A DNA stretch of 64,000 nt from Apteryx mantelli. Its lineage: Eukaryota > Chordata > Aves > Apterygiformes > Apterygidae. The notes beneath the pieces are model-generated. The model was given only the letters and a program-made list of their open reading frames with translations, was not told the DNA's origin and ran no database searches. Shown piece by piece: positions 1-11,800 of this stretch. Each line of letters begins with the position of its first letter. Positions within the stretch are counted from its first letter, which is position 1. The translations under genes were made by a program, and so were the position numbers. The stretch covers positions 13,237,001 to 13,301,000 of the forward strand of contig NC_089991.1 of the NCBI RefSeq assembly GCF_036417845.1. Reading direction: 5' to 3'.

Positions 1-9
1 CACGTAGTG
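1..9 (+). CDS. DCTN4: Last 3 codons of the optional DCTN4 microexon
   Basis: The first nine bases read His-Val-Val in the frame that joins at phase 0 to the GAC (Asp) opening the exon at 956. They are followed at once by a consensus donor, gtaagt, at 10-15. Mammalian DCTN4 has two forms that differ by seven residues ending in HVV just before DKYGLGTR (460 versus 467 aa, from memory). This is therefore read as the 3' end of that 21-nt microexon. Only 9 of 21 nt are in the window, so the rest cannot be confirmed. Confidence 0.72.
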
Positions 10-3000
10 GTAAGTGTTTTCACGGTTTCTGCTGGTGTTAAAGCTCTCATAGTACCAATTGAAGGGCAGTAGCATATCCTATTCTTCACCTCACCTCACC
101 TCAGGGACTTTGGCTTGGATGTGCCTAGAACAAATGCATCTGAAGTCTTAACTAGTCAGAGGGTAACATTTGTAACAAAAATTGTATGTTATTACTTTAC
201 AAACAATGCATTGCCTTTGGGCATGTAAGGTACACTTGAAAAACAGTCCTTCACAAAGCTTGGCCGAGACATAGCCATCTGTCTACCTGAGGTAAATGAC
301 ACTAATATTAGTCTTCTGATCCTTGGAAAACTGCCAGGGTAGGTTGATTCTTAGATTTCTTATTTGGTGAGAATTCAGGTTCTTCAGATGGGCCCAGAGA
401 AAGATTTCTGCCTCAAAACATCCTGTATTCAGTTCATCTGTAGAAGAGTAGCTCAGCTATTCTTGCCAATTGGTGGTGCCTGGAGAGAGAGAGTTAGACT
501 TTTAGGTAACAAGATCTGTAGGAAGCTGAACCTGAAGCTGCACTCTACCTTCTCCAGCTGTTTCTAGTGTGCTGCAGAGCAGTTCAGATGGGAGCATACC
601 CGCTTCAACCCAGTTCTTTAGTCAGTTGCACCACTTGGCATACAATTGCTTTGAAGAGAAGATCAAGTGAGAACGTGTTAGTTGTGCAGGTTGGTGGTTT
701 AAGGAAAGAACAAAAACTGAGCAGTAGCCACATACATCTGTCTCTCCCAGTCTGCACTGTGGTGGTAGTTGTTTTCTCCTTACTAACAGTTTGATGAGAA
801 AAAAAATCTGAGAAGCATTGAATACCTTTCCCTTTTTGCTTTCCTTTGCTTGTCTCCCTATGCTTGTTGTGCAGTCCAGAGGATGAGTTTGCAGTAGGTC
901 TTCTTGGCCTGACAGAAAGCAGATCTGAAGCTGACAGTACCTTTTTTTCCTGTAGGACAAATATGGCCTGGGAACCCGGCTTCAGCGCCAGAGATCTGGA
1001 GCTCCTATCAGCGCTCTCGCTGGACTCTCGTGAGTTGCAGGTTTGGGATCACCTTTGTGGGAGGGATAGGAGATATTTGGCAAGAGAACAGTAAAGCGAC
1101 TCCAGAACAACGATGAACTATGTCCAGGTAGTACTGAAAGGCGCTTTTGTTTTTGGAGAGCTGGAGCGGTGTCAAATCCATGAGCACTTCTGTGGGGCAG
1201 CTCCGGATATGCAGCCTCCTCATAGAAACAAGTTTCTCCTCATCTCTTTGTATGCTTACTGTTGTCTTGCTGTCCAAGCTCTTGCTGTCTTTTGTGGTAT
1301 AAAACAGTTACTGATGATGCTGCATACTTTATTTAATGACTAAGTTGTCCCTCCTTTTGCTTCAGTCTGAAAGAAGGGGAGGACCAAAAGGAGATCAAGA
1401 TTGAGCCAGCTGATGCAGTAGAAGAAGTGGAACCCCTTCCTGAAGATTACTACACAAGACCAATCAATCTGACGGAAGGTAATACCTTAATATTCTGTCA
1501 CTTTTTGCACTTGCATTCTATAACACAGACAGTGTTTGGAAACTTGCTTTTGGGGTTCATAACATTCCACGGTTTTAGTACACTTTCTACTGGGATTGAA
1601 ATGTTGACGTTAATAAAGTGGTGTGAAATTTGTGGCTGTTTAAATGGTAACTCTGCAGCTCAGCTTCATGTTATACAGGGAAAGCTCAGAGCCAGAGAAG
1701 TCAGACCTATTTACTGTTGTTTTTATTGCTGACCTTAATTTCTGTGCATGTGAAGTGCTGATTTTAGGGTGGAGAAAAGATCTAACGTCCTTTTTCAAAT
1801 AATAGCAGGAAACAAGGAATTGGCTGTACTACTGGGGGATTGGCTGAGCTGTTAGGAAACAATAGCGCATTATTTTGACATCTGTTTGAAACAGCTTGTG
1901 TACACATGTGAGTTATTTAGCTATCTTGTGATCTAATCAAATATTGTAAATTGACGAAGGAAACTTGGGAATGAATGGTATAAAACCATGGGTGCAATGT
2001 GGACTTCCTGTTGAGGTGGCTCTAAGTAAGGGCAGATGCTCTCTGCAGGCCTACAAAGCCCGCAAGTATTAAAGGTTTGGGGGAAGGGGTAGGTGGTCTT
2101 AGTCACCTTTCCTCATGAGACTCCATCAGTGTGAAAATAGGAGGCTGGTAAAGAAGACAATCTTAATGGTTCTCCACCATAAGGGAAAGGCTGTCAAGTA
2201 GCTCACTGCTTGCTAGACAGTAGGGAGTCTGCGGGGAGCCTGTTTTTTGGGAGAAACCCTTGGGAAGTTTGGGTTCTGGAGTTCCCTGCCTCAGGTATTA
2301 TGTAGTCACTAATTCTGTGCACCCATCTGAGCTATACAAATTCCTTGCTCAAAAGTGATATTTTCCACTTATGCAGTGCCCAGCTGTGAGGGTAATAAAG
2401 TTACAAAAACTGCTTTGCCCTTAGGGAAAAAGAATTTATTTTCTAGATGGATACAAAATGCTGTTTCCTTTTCAGCTGAGCTTTGCCTAGAGATCAGGGT
2501 ACTTTGTTTCTTCTGGACTGGCACTGATGTTGCACTACTGTTACCATGCCTGGTCAGGGCAGCCCTTTGTAGGACCCTATCCTTGCATTCAGGCATTTCT
2601 GGAAATACCCATACCTATCAGCGATTGTACTGGCTGCAAATGAAGTTAAATTTCTTAGAGAATGTAACATGCTTGCACTTAGTGCACTGCACATTTGCTC
2701 TTAGTGCAGTGCATATATATAATCTGGCTTGAGTTGCAATGCTGCAGTAAGACATGAATTTGGTTTTGCTTTCTGTGTACCAAGTGACAACTCTGCGTCA
2801 GCGTCTGCTGCAGCCTGACTTCCAGCCAATCTGTGCTTCCCAGCTCTACCCACGCCATAAGCACCTCCTGATCAAACGTTCGCTGCGCTGTCGGGTAGGT
2901 AATTGAATACGAAAATAGAAGCTTTTTCCAGGCTTACGGATCCTGGATTGTAGGAAACGGGCTGTGTATTTCTCTTTAAAAGGAACTGCTCAAATGCTGT

Positions 3001-6000
3001 TGAAAGTTCTCAACCAGAGTACTAGTAACAGCGGCAGGAGAGCAACATCTTTGACATGTGATGGAGAATGCGAAATGGGCCACATTGTCAAAGATGTGTA
3101 AAGATACAAAGGTGGATTTGCAGAAGGGTCTGTGTGATCTGCCTAGGCAAAGAATCATATTGCAAAAATCACTAGGATGTTACTAGTGCAGTTGGCATTA
3201 TAACATTTCTACTATTACTGAAAACAAAAATTATGTCAACAGAAAAAATAGAGAGTGCAGAATACAGACAATGCCCTTAGAAGGTAGACAGTATTTCAGA
3301 GAAGAAAAGCAGAGAGCTGAAGAATGAAGACAAGCAAATATCACATCCAAGTTCTCCTGTTGGCTTACTGGATGATCTTCAACAAGCCACTTTCTCTGTG
3401 AAACAGGGATAATGTTCATCTACTTCCCAGAGCAATAGAGTAATATTCTTAAGTATTTAAGATGGAGAATGCTTTGCAAGTGCAGAGAATTTTCTCAGAA
3501 ATAAGTAATCACAGGCTGAACCTGTATTTGAAGAGTAGGGTGTTTTGGGTTTTTTGTTTGTTTTTTTGCTGTTGTTCTGGAGTGTAAGTCAAAGAGCTGC
3601 AGGTATTTTTTGCCTTCCTCCTGCTGCAGTCAGTGAATGTTTAAGTATTTTTAAGCCTGGTCCCAAATCTTGTGTTTCTGCGATTGCACTGATAGTGCTG
3701 GATGTGACACTTTCAAAGTATCAATAACTTGACACAGCTGCCTCTAGGCTGCTTTTATGTGCTGTGCTAGAAGCTGGTAAATACTGTGGCTATCAGCATT
3801 CTGCTTGCAGCTCTGATTCTTCAATGTGTGACTGCACCCTGTCTTTCAGTGCTGATTAAAATATCTTTGCCTCTAGAAATGTGAACATAACCTGAGCAAA
3901 CCAGAATTCAATCCAACATCTATCAAATTCAAGATCCAGCTGGTTGCTGTGTAAGTAAGATATGGGGATAGGGGAGAACAGCTGCCTGCCAATTCTTAGT
4001 TAAAGCCTTATTTTCATTCCTTCTGTGCTCTTGATTTGATCTCTCAGGCACAATCAGTTTTTTATATTTTGCTCAACTGTAGTAAGTTTTGCTTTCTGAT
4101 CTAATAAAAGGTTTGCTGAAGGTTTGAGCAGTTTGAAAAAGGCACTACATGCTGGTCCAGCCTCATCCAATAGCAGGAGTTGATAGGTTTGGCTTTGTAT
4201 AGAGAAACGATACTTCATCTGTCTGTCTTCATTTGTCTGTTTAATGTAAGCTAAGCTTTAATAGCAATAAACAAGTTAGCTGGATGTCTGTGAATGTATG
4301 CTTCTGCTTTAAAGAGGTAAGTTACAGATAGCAGCACAGTTCATCTTGGTCATTTTGCTTTGTTCTTCTTGTAGTAACTATATCCCTGAAGTGAGAATCA
4401 TGTCTATTCCCAACCTGCGCTACATGAAGGTCAGTACTTTTTTCCAGAAATATCTGGGTGCAGGGGTTAAGGGGGTGGTGAGAATAACACTAAATGTACT
4501 TGTCACTCTGCATGAGTAGACTGCATTACAATGTGACATGGGGCATCATAGGCACATGCTAGTATATCAGGAATAAAAGGTAGTGAGTGGAGGTCTGGGC
4601 TAGATTCCTAAGGTGTGTATTTCTAATATTACGAAAGAGTGCTGCATGGCTTTATTTTCTTTCTTATGGGTTGGGGGTGTTCATCACTCCCTTGAGCATG
4701 TGATGCAAGTTTTGAAGGTGTTGACCAGTCACTTACAGAAGGTGGAAGTAAAACAGATTTTTAGAATAACTGCTTCTTGAACTGTTCCCTCAATCTCCTC
4801 AGGAAAGCCAAGTTCTTCTGACTCTGACCAATCCGGTGGAGAACATCACACATGTCACACTGCTGGAGTGCGAGGAGGGAGATCCTGATGATATCAACAG
4901 TACTGCCAAGGTATTGTGCCCTCCTGCTGTACAAACCCAGGCCTTTTCCAAGGCTCTCCACTTCCATTTATCCATCCCCAGGTCACACCTTTGACATGTG
5001 CTTCGTTCCTGTTGACTGCATTACATTTTTCTCTTTGGAGGCTTAAATGACTGTCACCAACATAAATGTCATTGTCAGATAGCAAAATATTTTGAATGTG
5101 TGCCTGTTCATTGAGATCCAAAACCTAAAGGGGAAATATAGAGAGGCCACTTTGCTGGTGGGGTGGGAGCCAGAATGAACCAGAGTGGAGGAAAAGCAGA
5201 GGGTGATTCACTTTTCTGTGGAGCTTTAGTTAAGCAGCCCTCCGAAGGGAAGGGTGCTCTCCTGCTTGCATTGCGGGTGATGGGCCTCCTCTCTCTGTGC
5301 TCTGTTTCAGGTAGCAGTTCCTCCCAAGGAGCTTATTCTGGCTGGCAAAGATGCTGCAGCAGAATATGATGAGCTGGCAGAGCCTCAAGACTTCCAGGAT
5401 GACCCTGAGTGAGTGATGTCTTTCCTGCGTCCATCCTGTCCCTAAAACAATTGGTGCTTCAGCTGAGTAGCTTCATGCTTTAGATGGACAGAAAAACTTG
5501 TTTTGTTTTGTTCTAGATTTGCATTTCTAATCTCTGACAAAACAATCTTTTCTGCTTGTGGTTTGGACTATTCAAGAAATATTTATTTCCCTTGAGGCAG
5601 GGTGTGCTGTTGTAGCAGCGGGGTTATAGGTAGTAATATCTATTCTCTCCAGGAATGCTCTGTGAAATCCTTTCCTTTGCAAGCAAGAGGTTCACAGCAG
5701 TGGTGTGAACCTCACAGTAGTACTGTGTGCTATACAGAGGTCCCTTCAGTCTTCAAAATGAAAAAAGTTCTGCAGCCTCTTACAGAGCTACTTCAGTCAT
5801 ATATCATGGCCCTTCTTTATTGCACAACTGAGTATATTAACTCCTGTGGCCAAAGCAGACTTGTTCCATGTGACGGACGTGCAAACAGCTGCTAGCCTAA
5901 AGGGAAGTACGCACATTTTGATCATGAGGTGGGAGGGACTGTGGGGCCCTCAGGGAGCAGCAGGGAGTAAGCTACAGACTGGAAGAATTGTTCCAGCTGG

Positions 6001-6334
6001 GCAGATTCAGTCCACAGGCTGTAAACTGAGCATCCCTCTTATGGTATCAGAACAAATCTTTGCAAAATAATTGTTTGAGAACCTGGCTGACACAATGTCC
6101 TCTTGTTTTCTGCCCTGCAGCGTTATTGCCTTCAGAAAAGCCAATAAGGTAGGAGTTTTCATCAAGGTCACTCCACAGAAAGAGGAAGGTGAAGTGACCG
6201 TGAGTTTTAAGATGAAGCATGAGTTTAAAAACCTTGCTGCTCCAATCCGGCCCAGTGAAGAAAGTGATCAGAGCTCTGAGGTCATCTGGCTCACCCATCA
6301 TGTGGAGCTCAGCCTTGGTCCGGTGCTCCCATAA
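1..6334 (+). CDS. DCTN4: DCTN4, dynactin subunit 4 (p62), C-terminal 281 residues plus microexon end; 5' part outside window
   Basis: Dynactin p62 sits in the pointed-end complex of dynactin, the cofactor of cytoplasmic dynein. Coding exons by eye, with consensus AG/GT borders and matching phases: 1-9 (optional microexon end), 956-1029, 1366-1478, 2785-2894, 3877-3950, 4375-4429, 4803-4910, 5311-5408, 6121-6334 (TAA 6332-6334). Exons from 956 on total 846 nt, 281 codons plus stop. That equals human residues 180-460 as I remember them, with no length change. Recognised stretches include [61 protein letters not shown] and the end [10 protein letters not shown]. The N-terminal cysteine-rich RING-like region is upstream of the window. 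No frameshift or stop is seen. Introns are short, 0.3-1.3 kb. RBM22 follows on the same strand about 2.5 kb after the stop. Confidence 0.96.
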
Positions 6335-7192
6335 ACGCTCCCAACACCTGCATCCCAAAGGCTGGCCACAGGATAGACTGTCACAGTAGAAGAATGCACC
6401 CTGGTGAGAAGTTCTGCGAGAGATCCTCTGTGATGTGTGGATGTGTGCCAAGGGCTCCAGCCAAGCCACAAGGAGGAAGCTGCATGGGTGTGGGCGAGGG
6501 TACCGTGTTTTTGGATGATTTGTTCTTCTCTCTCCTCTTATCATAGTGCACACTAACTACCACTCTGTTTCCCCACACCACTACGTGCTAGTCTAACCTA
6601 CAGCACACGTTTCAGCACAGAGAAAGATCTAGCTTTCTCCAGACCTGCACTACACCTAGCTGAATTTTTCTTTATTAACAGAAAAGAACCTGTATTGGTC
6701 TTTCTTCATCATGTCAGCCCATAAAGCTAACGTTACATACTCAGTTATGGAGTTCTTTTCCACACAGAGCTATGCCCTTCCTGAGAAAACACTTTAGGAG
6801 GTGGCCACGTCTGCTGCATTATAGTCAAGTCTCTCTTGCAGCCAGATGTGTTTTTTTTCTTTCTGCTTCCTAAAAGGATCCCTCAAATAAGTGTGGGGGA
6901 CTCAAAGGTACAGCTGTTTCTGTTGTTACGAAAAAACACTTTGGTGTATGTAGCTTGCTTGGCCAAGGTGATAAATCTGTCTTCACAAAGAAAATGATCA
7001 CTTTGCCTTTAAACTCAAAATGTAATATACTGTGTTGTTCATGGATTTGACTGGCAACCAGTCCCACCGTAAGCCTGTTGTGTTGCAAGATGGATTTGAT
7101 AGCATGATGCTTTACAAGTTGAATCAGATTCTGATACAGTTCTTTACTGAGGCAAGGATGTTTCTGCGAGGCTGCCTGGCAGTCTTCATATC

Positions 7193-7198
7193 AATAAA
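7193..7198 (+). terminator. DCTN4: Proximal DCTN4 poly(A) signal (AATAAA)
   Basis: Canonical hexamer in the 3'UTR about 860 nt after the stop codon, followed within 15-20 nt by GT-containing sequence. It is the first canonical signal after the stop. Confidence 0.5.
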
Positions 7199-8495
7199 AT
7201 AGTGTTAATGGGAATAGCAACCAGAGTATGAAACTTGGAGAGTTGAGATTAGGTCCAGTATACATAAAACTCCAAGGGGTGTTCAAGTTCATACTCAGTC
7301 TTTTTCCTGTTATAGTGGGATGGGGAAAAATGTAAAGGAGGAAAGACTGTTATACTTTAACTATCATATACTATACCATTATAAAAATAACTTATTCATG
7401 GTGTATCCGGGGTGTAATTTGGCTATAGTCCAAGCTAAAAACGGTAACTTCAGAGCAGTGTACCCATGATACTGGATATCAGTAGCTACAGTAGTATAGT
7501 GCAGGCAGGCAAGATCCCTCTTCCTGCTGGGACTTCAGTTGCATTCCCAATTCAGGTGTTAACCTTCATTAAACATTTTTGATTGTCTTTAATATGCTGG
7601 TGATATTGGGAAAGGCTGAAATACAAGCCAGTTATGGTTTTATTGCTTGAGACTTAAGACGTGGTTCTGCCAGTCTAAAGTTGCAAAGTGTCTGTATGAG
7701 AGGAAGGAATCATGCTGCCTCCTCTGCTAGTGAAGTAATGATGCAGCAAATAGGGCTTGGTGTGCCTAAAAATGCATCTCACCTAAAGCAAGAAAACTGC
7801 CTGGGGGTGTCCAGAGGGATGCATTTGACAGCTCTGCAAGGGAAGAATGCCTTATCTTCCTGTTGTGCAACGGGTCTCAAAGCAGCGAGGTTTCCTGTTT
7901 ACAGGTTTGCGTAGGCTATACACAGATGTACAGCATGAGTTTAAGAAGTGTAGCTTGTATTTATTCTTAATGTATAGTGTTAGTGTCTGCTGCTGTTTTA
8001 TCTTTCAAGATAACAAAACACTTAAGCTTTGGCCATGAGTTCTCTTCATTAGCCAAATAGCTGGCACCCCTTGCAACACTAAGGAGGACAAGCAGGCTTC
8101 GGGATGAGCTGTTGGCTGACAGGGCCTGTTGGACTGCAGCTAGTGGTCCCTCCGGTAAAGGAGGAATTTGAAATTGGGATTTTGCTGTATTCGGTGGGTT
8201 CTTTGGCTGTTATTTATCTAATAGGAAAATAAGATGTACTTGTGGGCTCTCAGTTGCTAGTTTGAAAACTAAAGGGTGCATTGACTCTTTTTTTTTCTTT
8301 CTCTTTTGAATGGTTTAACTAGTCTGGTGCATTTTCTTCCCCCTTTAGACGCTTATAGGAGCTAGGAATAGCGTTCACTGTGTCCTTATGTCTGTCTGTG
8401 CAGAAGTGCCCGCCGCGCTCTGCCTCCATGGGTGTCCGCCCCTTACTGACAGGCGCCTGTGTTGCCTTATCGCTTAATTTCATGTAGTGAACTTC

Positions 8496-8501
8496 AATAA
8501 A
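8496..8501 (+). terminator. DCTN4: Distal DCTN4 poly(A) signal (AATAAA)
   Basis: Second canonical hexamer, about 2.16 kb after the stop, just before the GC content jumps into the RBM22 CpG island. A TTGGCTCTCTGCTGCTTTTG-type T/G-rich stretch follows. Choice between this and the proximal site is unresolved. Confidence 0.5.
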
Positions 8502-8559
8502 GCAAAGTTGGCTCTCTGCTGCTTTTGCACTGGTGCTGCTTACTCTGCGCTTAGGAAAA

Positions 8560-8890
8560 AAGGGCCCAGCTCTCCCTCCCCCCCCCCCCACCCGCTCTCC
8601 GCCATGGGCCCGTCCGGTCCAGATGCGCCCCCCCGCCCCGTCGCGATGGGCCCTCCCGCCCCCTGCGCGGACCTGAGCTCTATGGCTCGCGGTGCCTAGA
8701 GCGGCCCCACCCATCCGACACGCTGGCGCCCTCCTGCTATCTCCTTCCCCATCCTTCCCTCCCCCGCCCTCAGAGGAGCGTCGATGGCGGAAGTAGCGAG
8801 AGCACTTCCGGCCCCGCTGCCTGCCGGGCCGGAGGCGGAGCGGCGGGAGGGCTTCCGGCGGTGGCGGGGAGCGGAGCGGGGCCGGCGGCC
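8560..8890 (+). promoter_or_regulatory. RBM22: RBM22 CpG-island promoter and 5'UTR
   Basis: GC content and CpG density jump sharply at about 8.57 kb and stay high to about 9.25 kb. There is no TATA box at a fitting distance, as usual for a housekeeping gene. An ETS-type core (ACTTCCGG) lies at 8803-8810 and a YY1-like GATGGCGG at 8783-8790. YY1 sites of this kind often sit at the start site, so transcription probably begins near 8780 (inference). An ATG at 8784 opens a frame out of phase with RBM22. It would be a uORF only if transcription starts upstream of it. Confidence 0.7.
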
Positions 8891-11800
8891 ATGTCGACGT
8901 CGCTGGGCTCCAACACCTACAACCGGCAGAACTGGGAAGACGCGGTGAGTGGGGGCGAGGCCGGGGGCGCGGGTCTGCCGCGGGGGCCTGGGCCCGTGCG
9001 GCCGGGCAGCTCGGCGCCCGGGCCCTGGTGGGGCTGGCGGGGCCGGGAGGCGCGCGGGCGCTGCGGCTCGGGCCGGGCCTCCCCGGCGGCCGCGGCCCTC
9101 CTCGCTCCCGCCGCAGCCTTTGCGGGGCCGGCACCGAGGGGCGGGGGCTCTGCTGGAGCACGGCCCCGGGGCGCTTAGACCTCCCCAGTGGGCGCTTGCG
9201 TTTCTTAAGGCGGGCGCAGCCGGCAGGTCGCGGCTCTTCCGCGTTGGGACTCGCCGGTGCTTGCCGCCAGCCCGTGGAGTCGTTGTTGTGTCTTTCAGAC
9301 AGATGGGTTTAACTTAGTAGCGTTCAGTGCAGAATCTGATCTGAATGCGGTTGTGATGAGAGAGAGAATCTGGTGCTAATTTCTGATTTTTTTGTATCTT
9401 CCTCTCGCTCAATTCAGGACTTCCCTATCCTGTGCCAGACATGTCTCGGAGAAAACCCGTATATTCGAATGGTATGTGCCTGTTCGACACTGCAGTCTTT
9501 TGCTCTGTTTGGTGATGGTGGCCATAGAACTGTTGGGTTTTGAAGGCTAAAATAAGCTTGAATAAAAGAGGAGATGTTGAGATGCACTTGAACTCTGAAT
9601 TAGTTAATTCTGCACTACAAAACTTGATTCCTGCTTTTTTTGTATGCCCTGCCATGACTTTAGGTGCATGATTTAAGAATCAGCCAGTCAATGATGCGAG
9701 TAGAGAATAACACAACATTGTCTAACGCCTAAAGTATGGGAAATACTAGAAAACAAAGCTTTGGTGCGGTTAAATTAGGTGATGATGAGTGAGATGCTGA
9801 AACACTGAATACATTCATACAGTTTCTAGAATGAGCAAGATACACATTGTAAAAATTAGTTCAAAATTGTCTTATGAAGGTTGCTTGACAGTAATCAAAT
9901 CCTTGTTCTTTTACTGTGGTTTCTTTAGTAGAAGATAAATCAGTCCATTTTATATCACCTTTCTCTGGACTTAGTCCAGTTGCGTATGATCTAAACTCAG
10001 ATCAAGTGTCTTCCCTTCACTGTTTCCTTTCTCCTAAGACTACTGAAAGTCTTTTGTGAAATTTTTGTGAAACATAATGTGGGTTACCAGTATAGATTAT
10101 ACTTCAGAAATGGCTTACTTTCATGTAATTACAATTTTGTTTGTTAGAAATAGCAATTAATATTTTATTTCATCCTCTGCTCTTCTCCATATGTGGGGTT
10201 GATCTGGTAATAGTGTGTTTTATTGAGTGCTTCCATAATCCAAACCAAAAAGGAGTTGAGAGGATTTTTTTGGTTTTGTGGGGTTTTTTGTTTTTGTTTT
10301 TGTTTTTTTGTTTTTTGTTGTTCTGTTCACTTGCCAAGGACCATCCTGATCAAGTCCAGACCATAGGGCTGAACAAGTCTAAATGCAAAATAAGAGGGGG
10401 AAAAAACACTGTGCTATAATTTCGATGATATTATATATGGGGGAGAGTTTTATGTTGAATGAATGAATATCTTATATTTTATTTTACTGTTTCTGATTAT
10501 ATTTCAGACCAAAGAGAAATATGGAAAAGAATGCAAGGTATGTTTGTTGTCTTTTGAAGAATTGACATCTAAACTGACACACAACTATGAGTAGTAAATA
10601 TTAATGTTAAAAAGAAATTGTGAGCTTCAGAAAAGTGCTTATCACACAAACTGACAAAATCAGTTAATCTTACGAGACTAAAATTCCTGAAGACTGCATT
10701 TTTAGGATTTGCTGTCAGCATTTTTCAGATTTACATTTTGCTCATATTGGTTGTGCTATATTCAAAGGTATTTCAGCATTTCAAATGATCTCATGTTTTC
10801 TGTTCATATTTACTCTAACTGGAGTTCAGTTTTTGCTGTGAATAAGTTATTCCTGCCCATCTAGTGATTTGTGTTAGCTATTTAAGAAATAAGCCAGGTT
10901 TATTTCTAACAAAGAGCAAGAAATATTTAGTGCTGTCTTTTGGAAATATAAGACAGAATGCTTTGTCTTGATTTGAAGAACTTTTTTTTTCCCCTTTTTT
11001 TTTCTTTTACCAATTGTCATCTGAGTTAGGAAGAAGGTATGTGTTGAAATTTTGCTTTCCTTCCTCAAATTGTGCATACAGTGAAAGCAGATGCATCTTT
11101 CCAACAGATATCATAGATGACAGTATTTTTTTTTTCTGGATCAAAAGTTCTGTCACCTTTCACTGGCCTTGCTGCTGTGCCAGTGGGTGTTCAATTTAGA
11201 AACCATTGGTAATTTGCCTCTTACAGCTCTATGGTGACATCTCCCGGAGTAAAGAAGAATTTCTTTTCCTTTGTGTAGCTTTGCTTTCAGCATTCAGATA
11301 TTGTACCAACTCAAAAAAGTCCTTCCCAAAACTTTCTCCTGTCAAAATAAAACACCAAAGCGAAACAAATTCTTCATGAGATCATAAGTTTGCTTGTCTG
11401 GATCTTTGTGTTAAGGTGGTGAAGACAGACTCATGGTTGAAAGAGATTTGATGTGTTTGGACTTTCTCTGTGAGAACTTGAATGGTGATTTCATTGCTCT
11501 GTGGCAATGATACAAGTCTCTACTTTCTGTGTTTCAGATTTGTGCCAGGCCTTTCACAGTATTTCGCTGGTGCCCCGGTGTTCGTATGCGTTTTAAGAAA
11601 ACAGAAGTATGTCAAACATGCAGCAAGCTCAAGAATGTCTGTCAAACCTGTCTGCTTGACCTGGAATATGGTGTGTACCAAAAAAAAGAAACTGAGATAA
11701 AAAGCAGTTCTACTTGCCTCTTATAGTTGGTGAAATGTCCTTAAACATATGCTTGTAACTGGCATGGTTGTCTCTGTCTCTTGACAGTCTTTGAGGAGAA

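Larger units (their letters stand above)
6335..8520 (+). other. DCTN4: DCTN4 3'UTR and spacer before RBM22
   Basis: No coding signal is seen after the TAA. The stretch is AT-rich and typical of a long 3'UTR. AATAAA occurs at 7193-7198 and 8496-8501, allowing a short UTR of about 0.9 kb or a long one of about 2.2 kb. If the distal site is used, the DCTN4 transcript ends within about 0.3 kb of the RBM22 promoter. Where the UTR really ends is not visible from sequence alone. Confidence 0.6.

Noticed and set aside
8319-9161. 280-codon minus frame over the RBM22 promoter
   Set aside because: It lies antisense to a CpG island, is Arg/Pro-rich and has no motif. A bidirectional promoter is possible but there is no evidence of a minus gene.
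10200-10330. T/G-rich patch as a possible LINE (CR1) tail
   Set aside because: No CR1 body or typical 3' end repeats could be recognised on either side.
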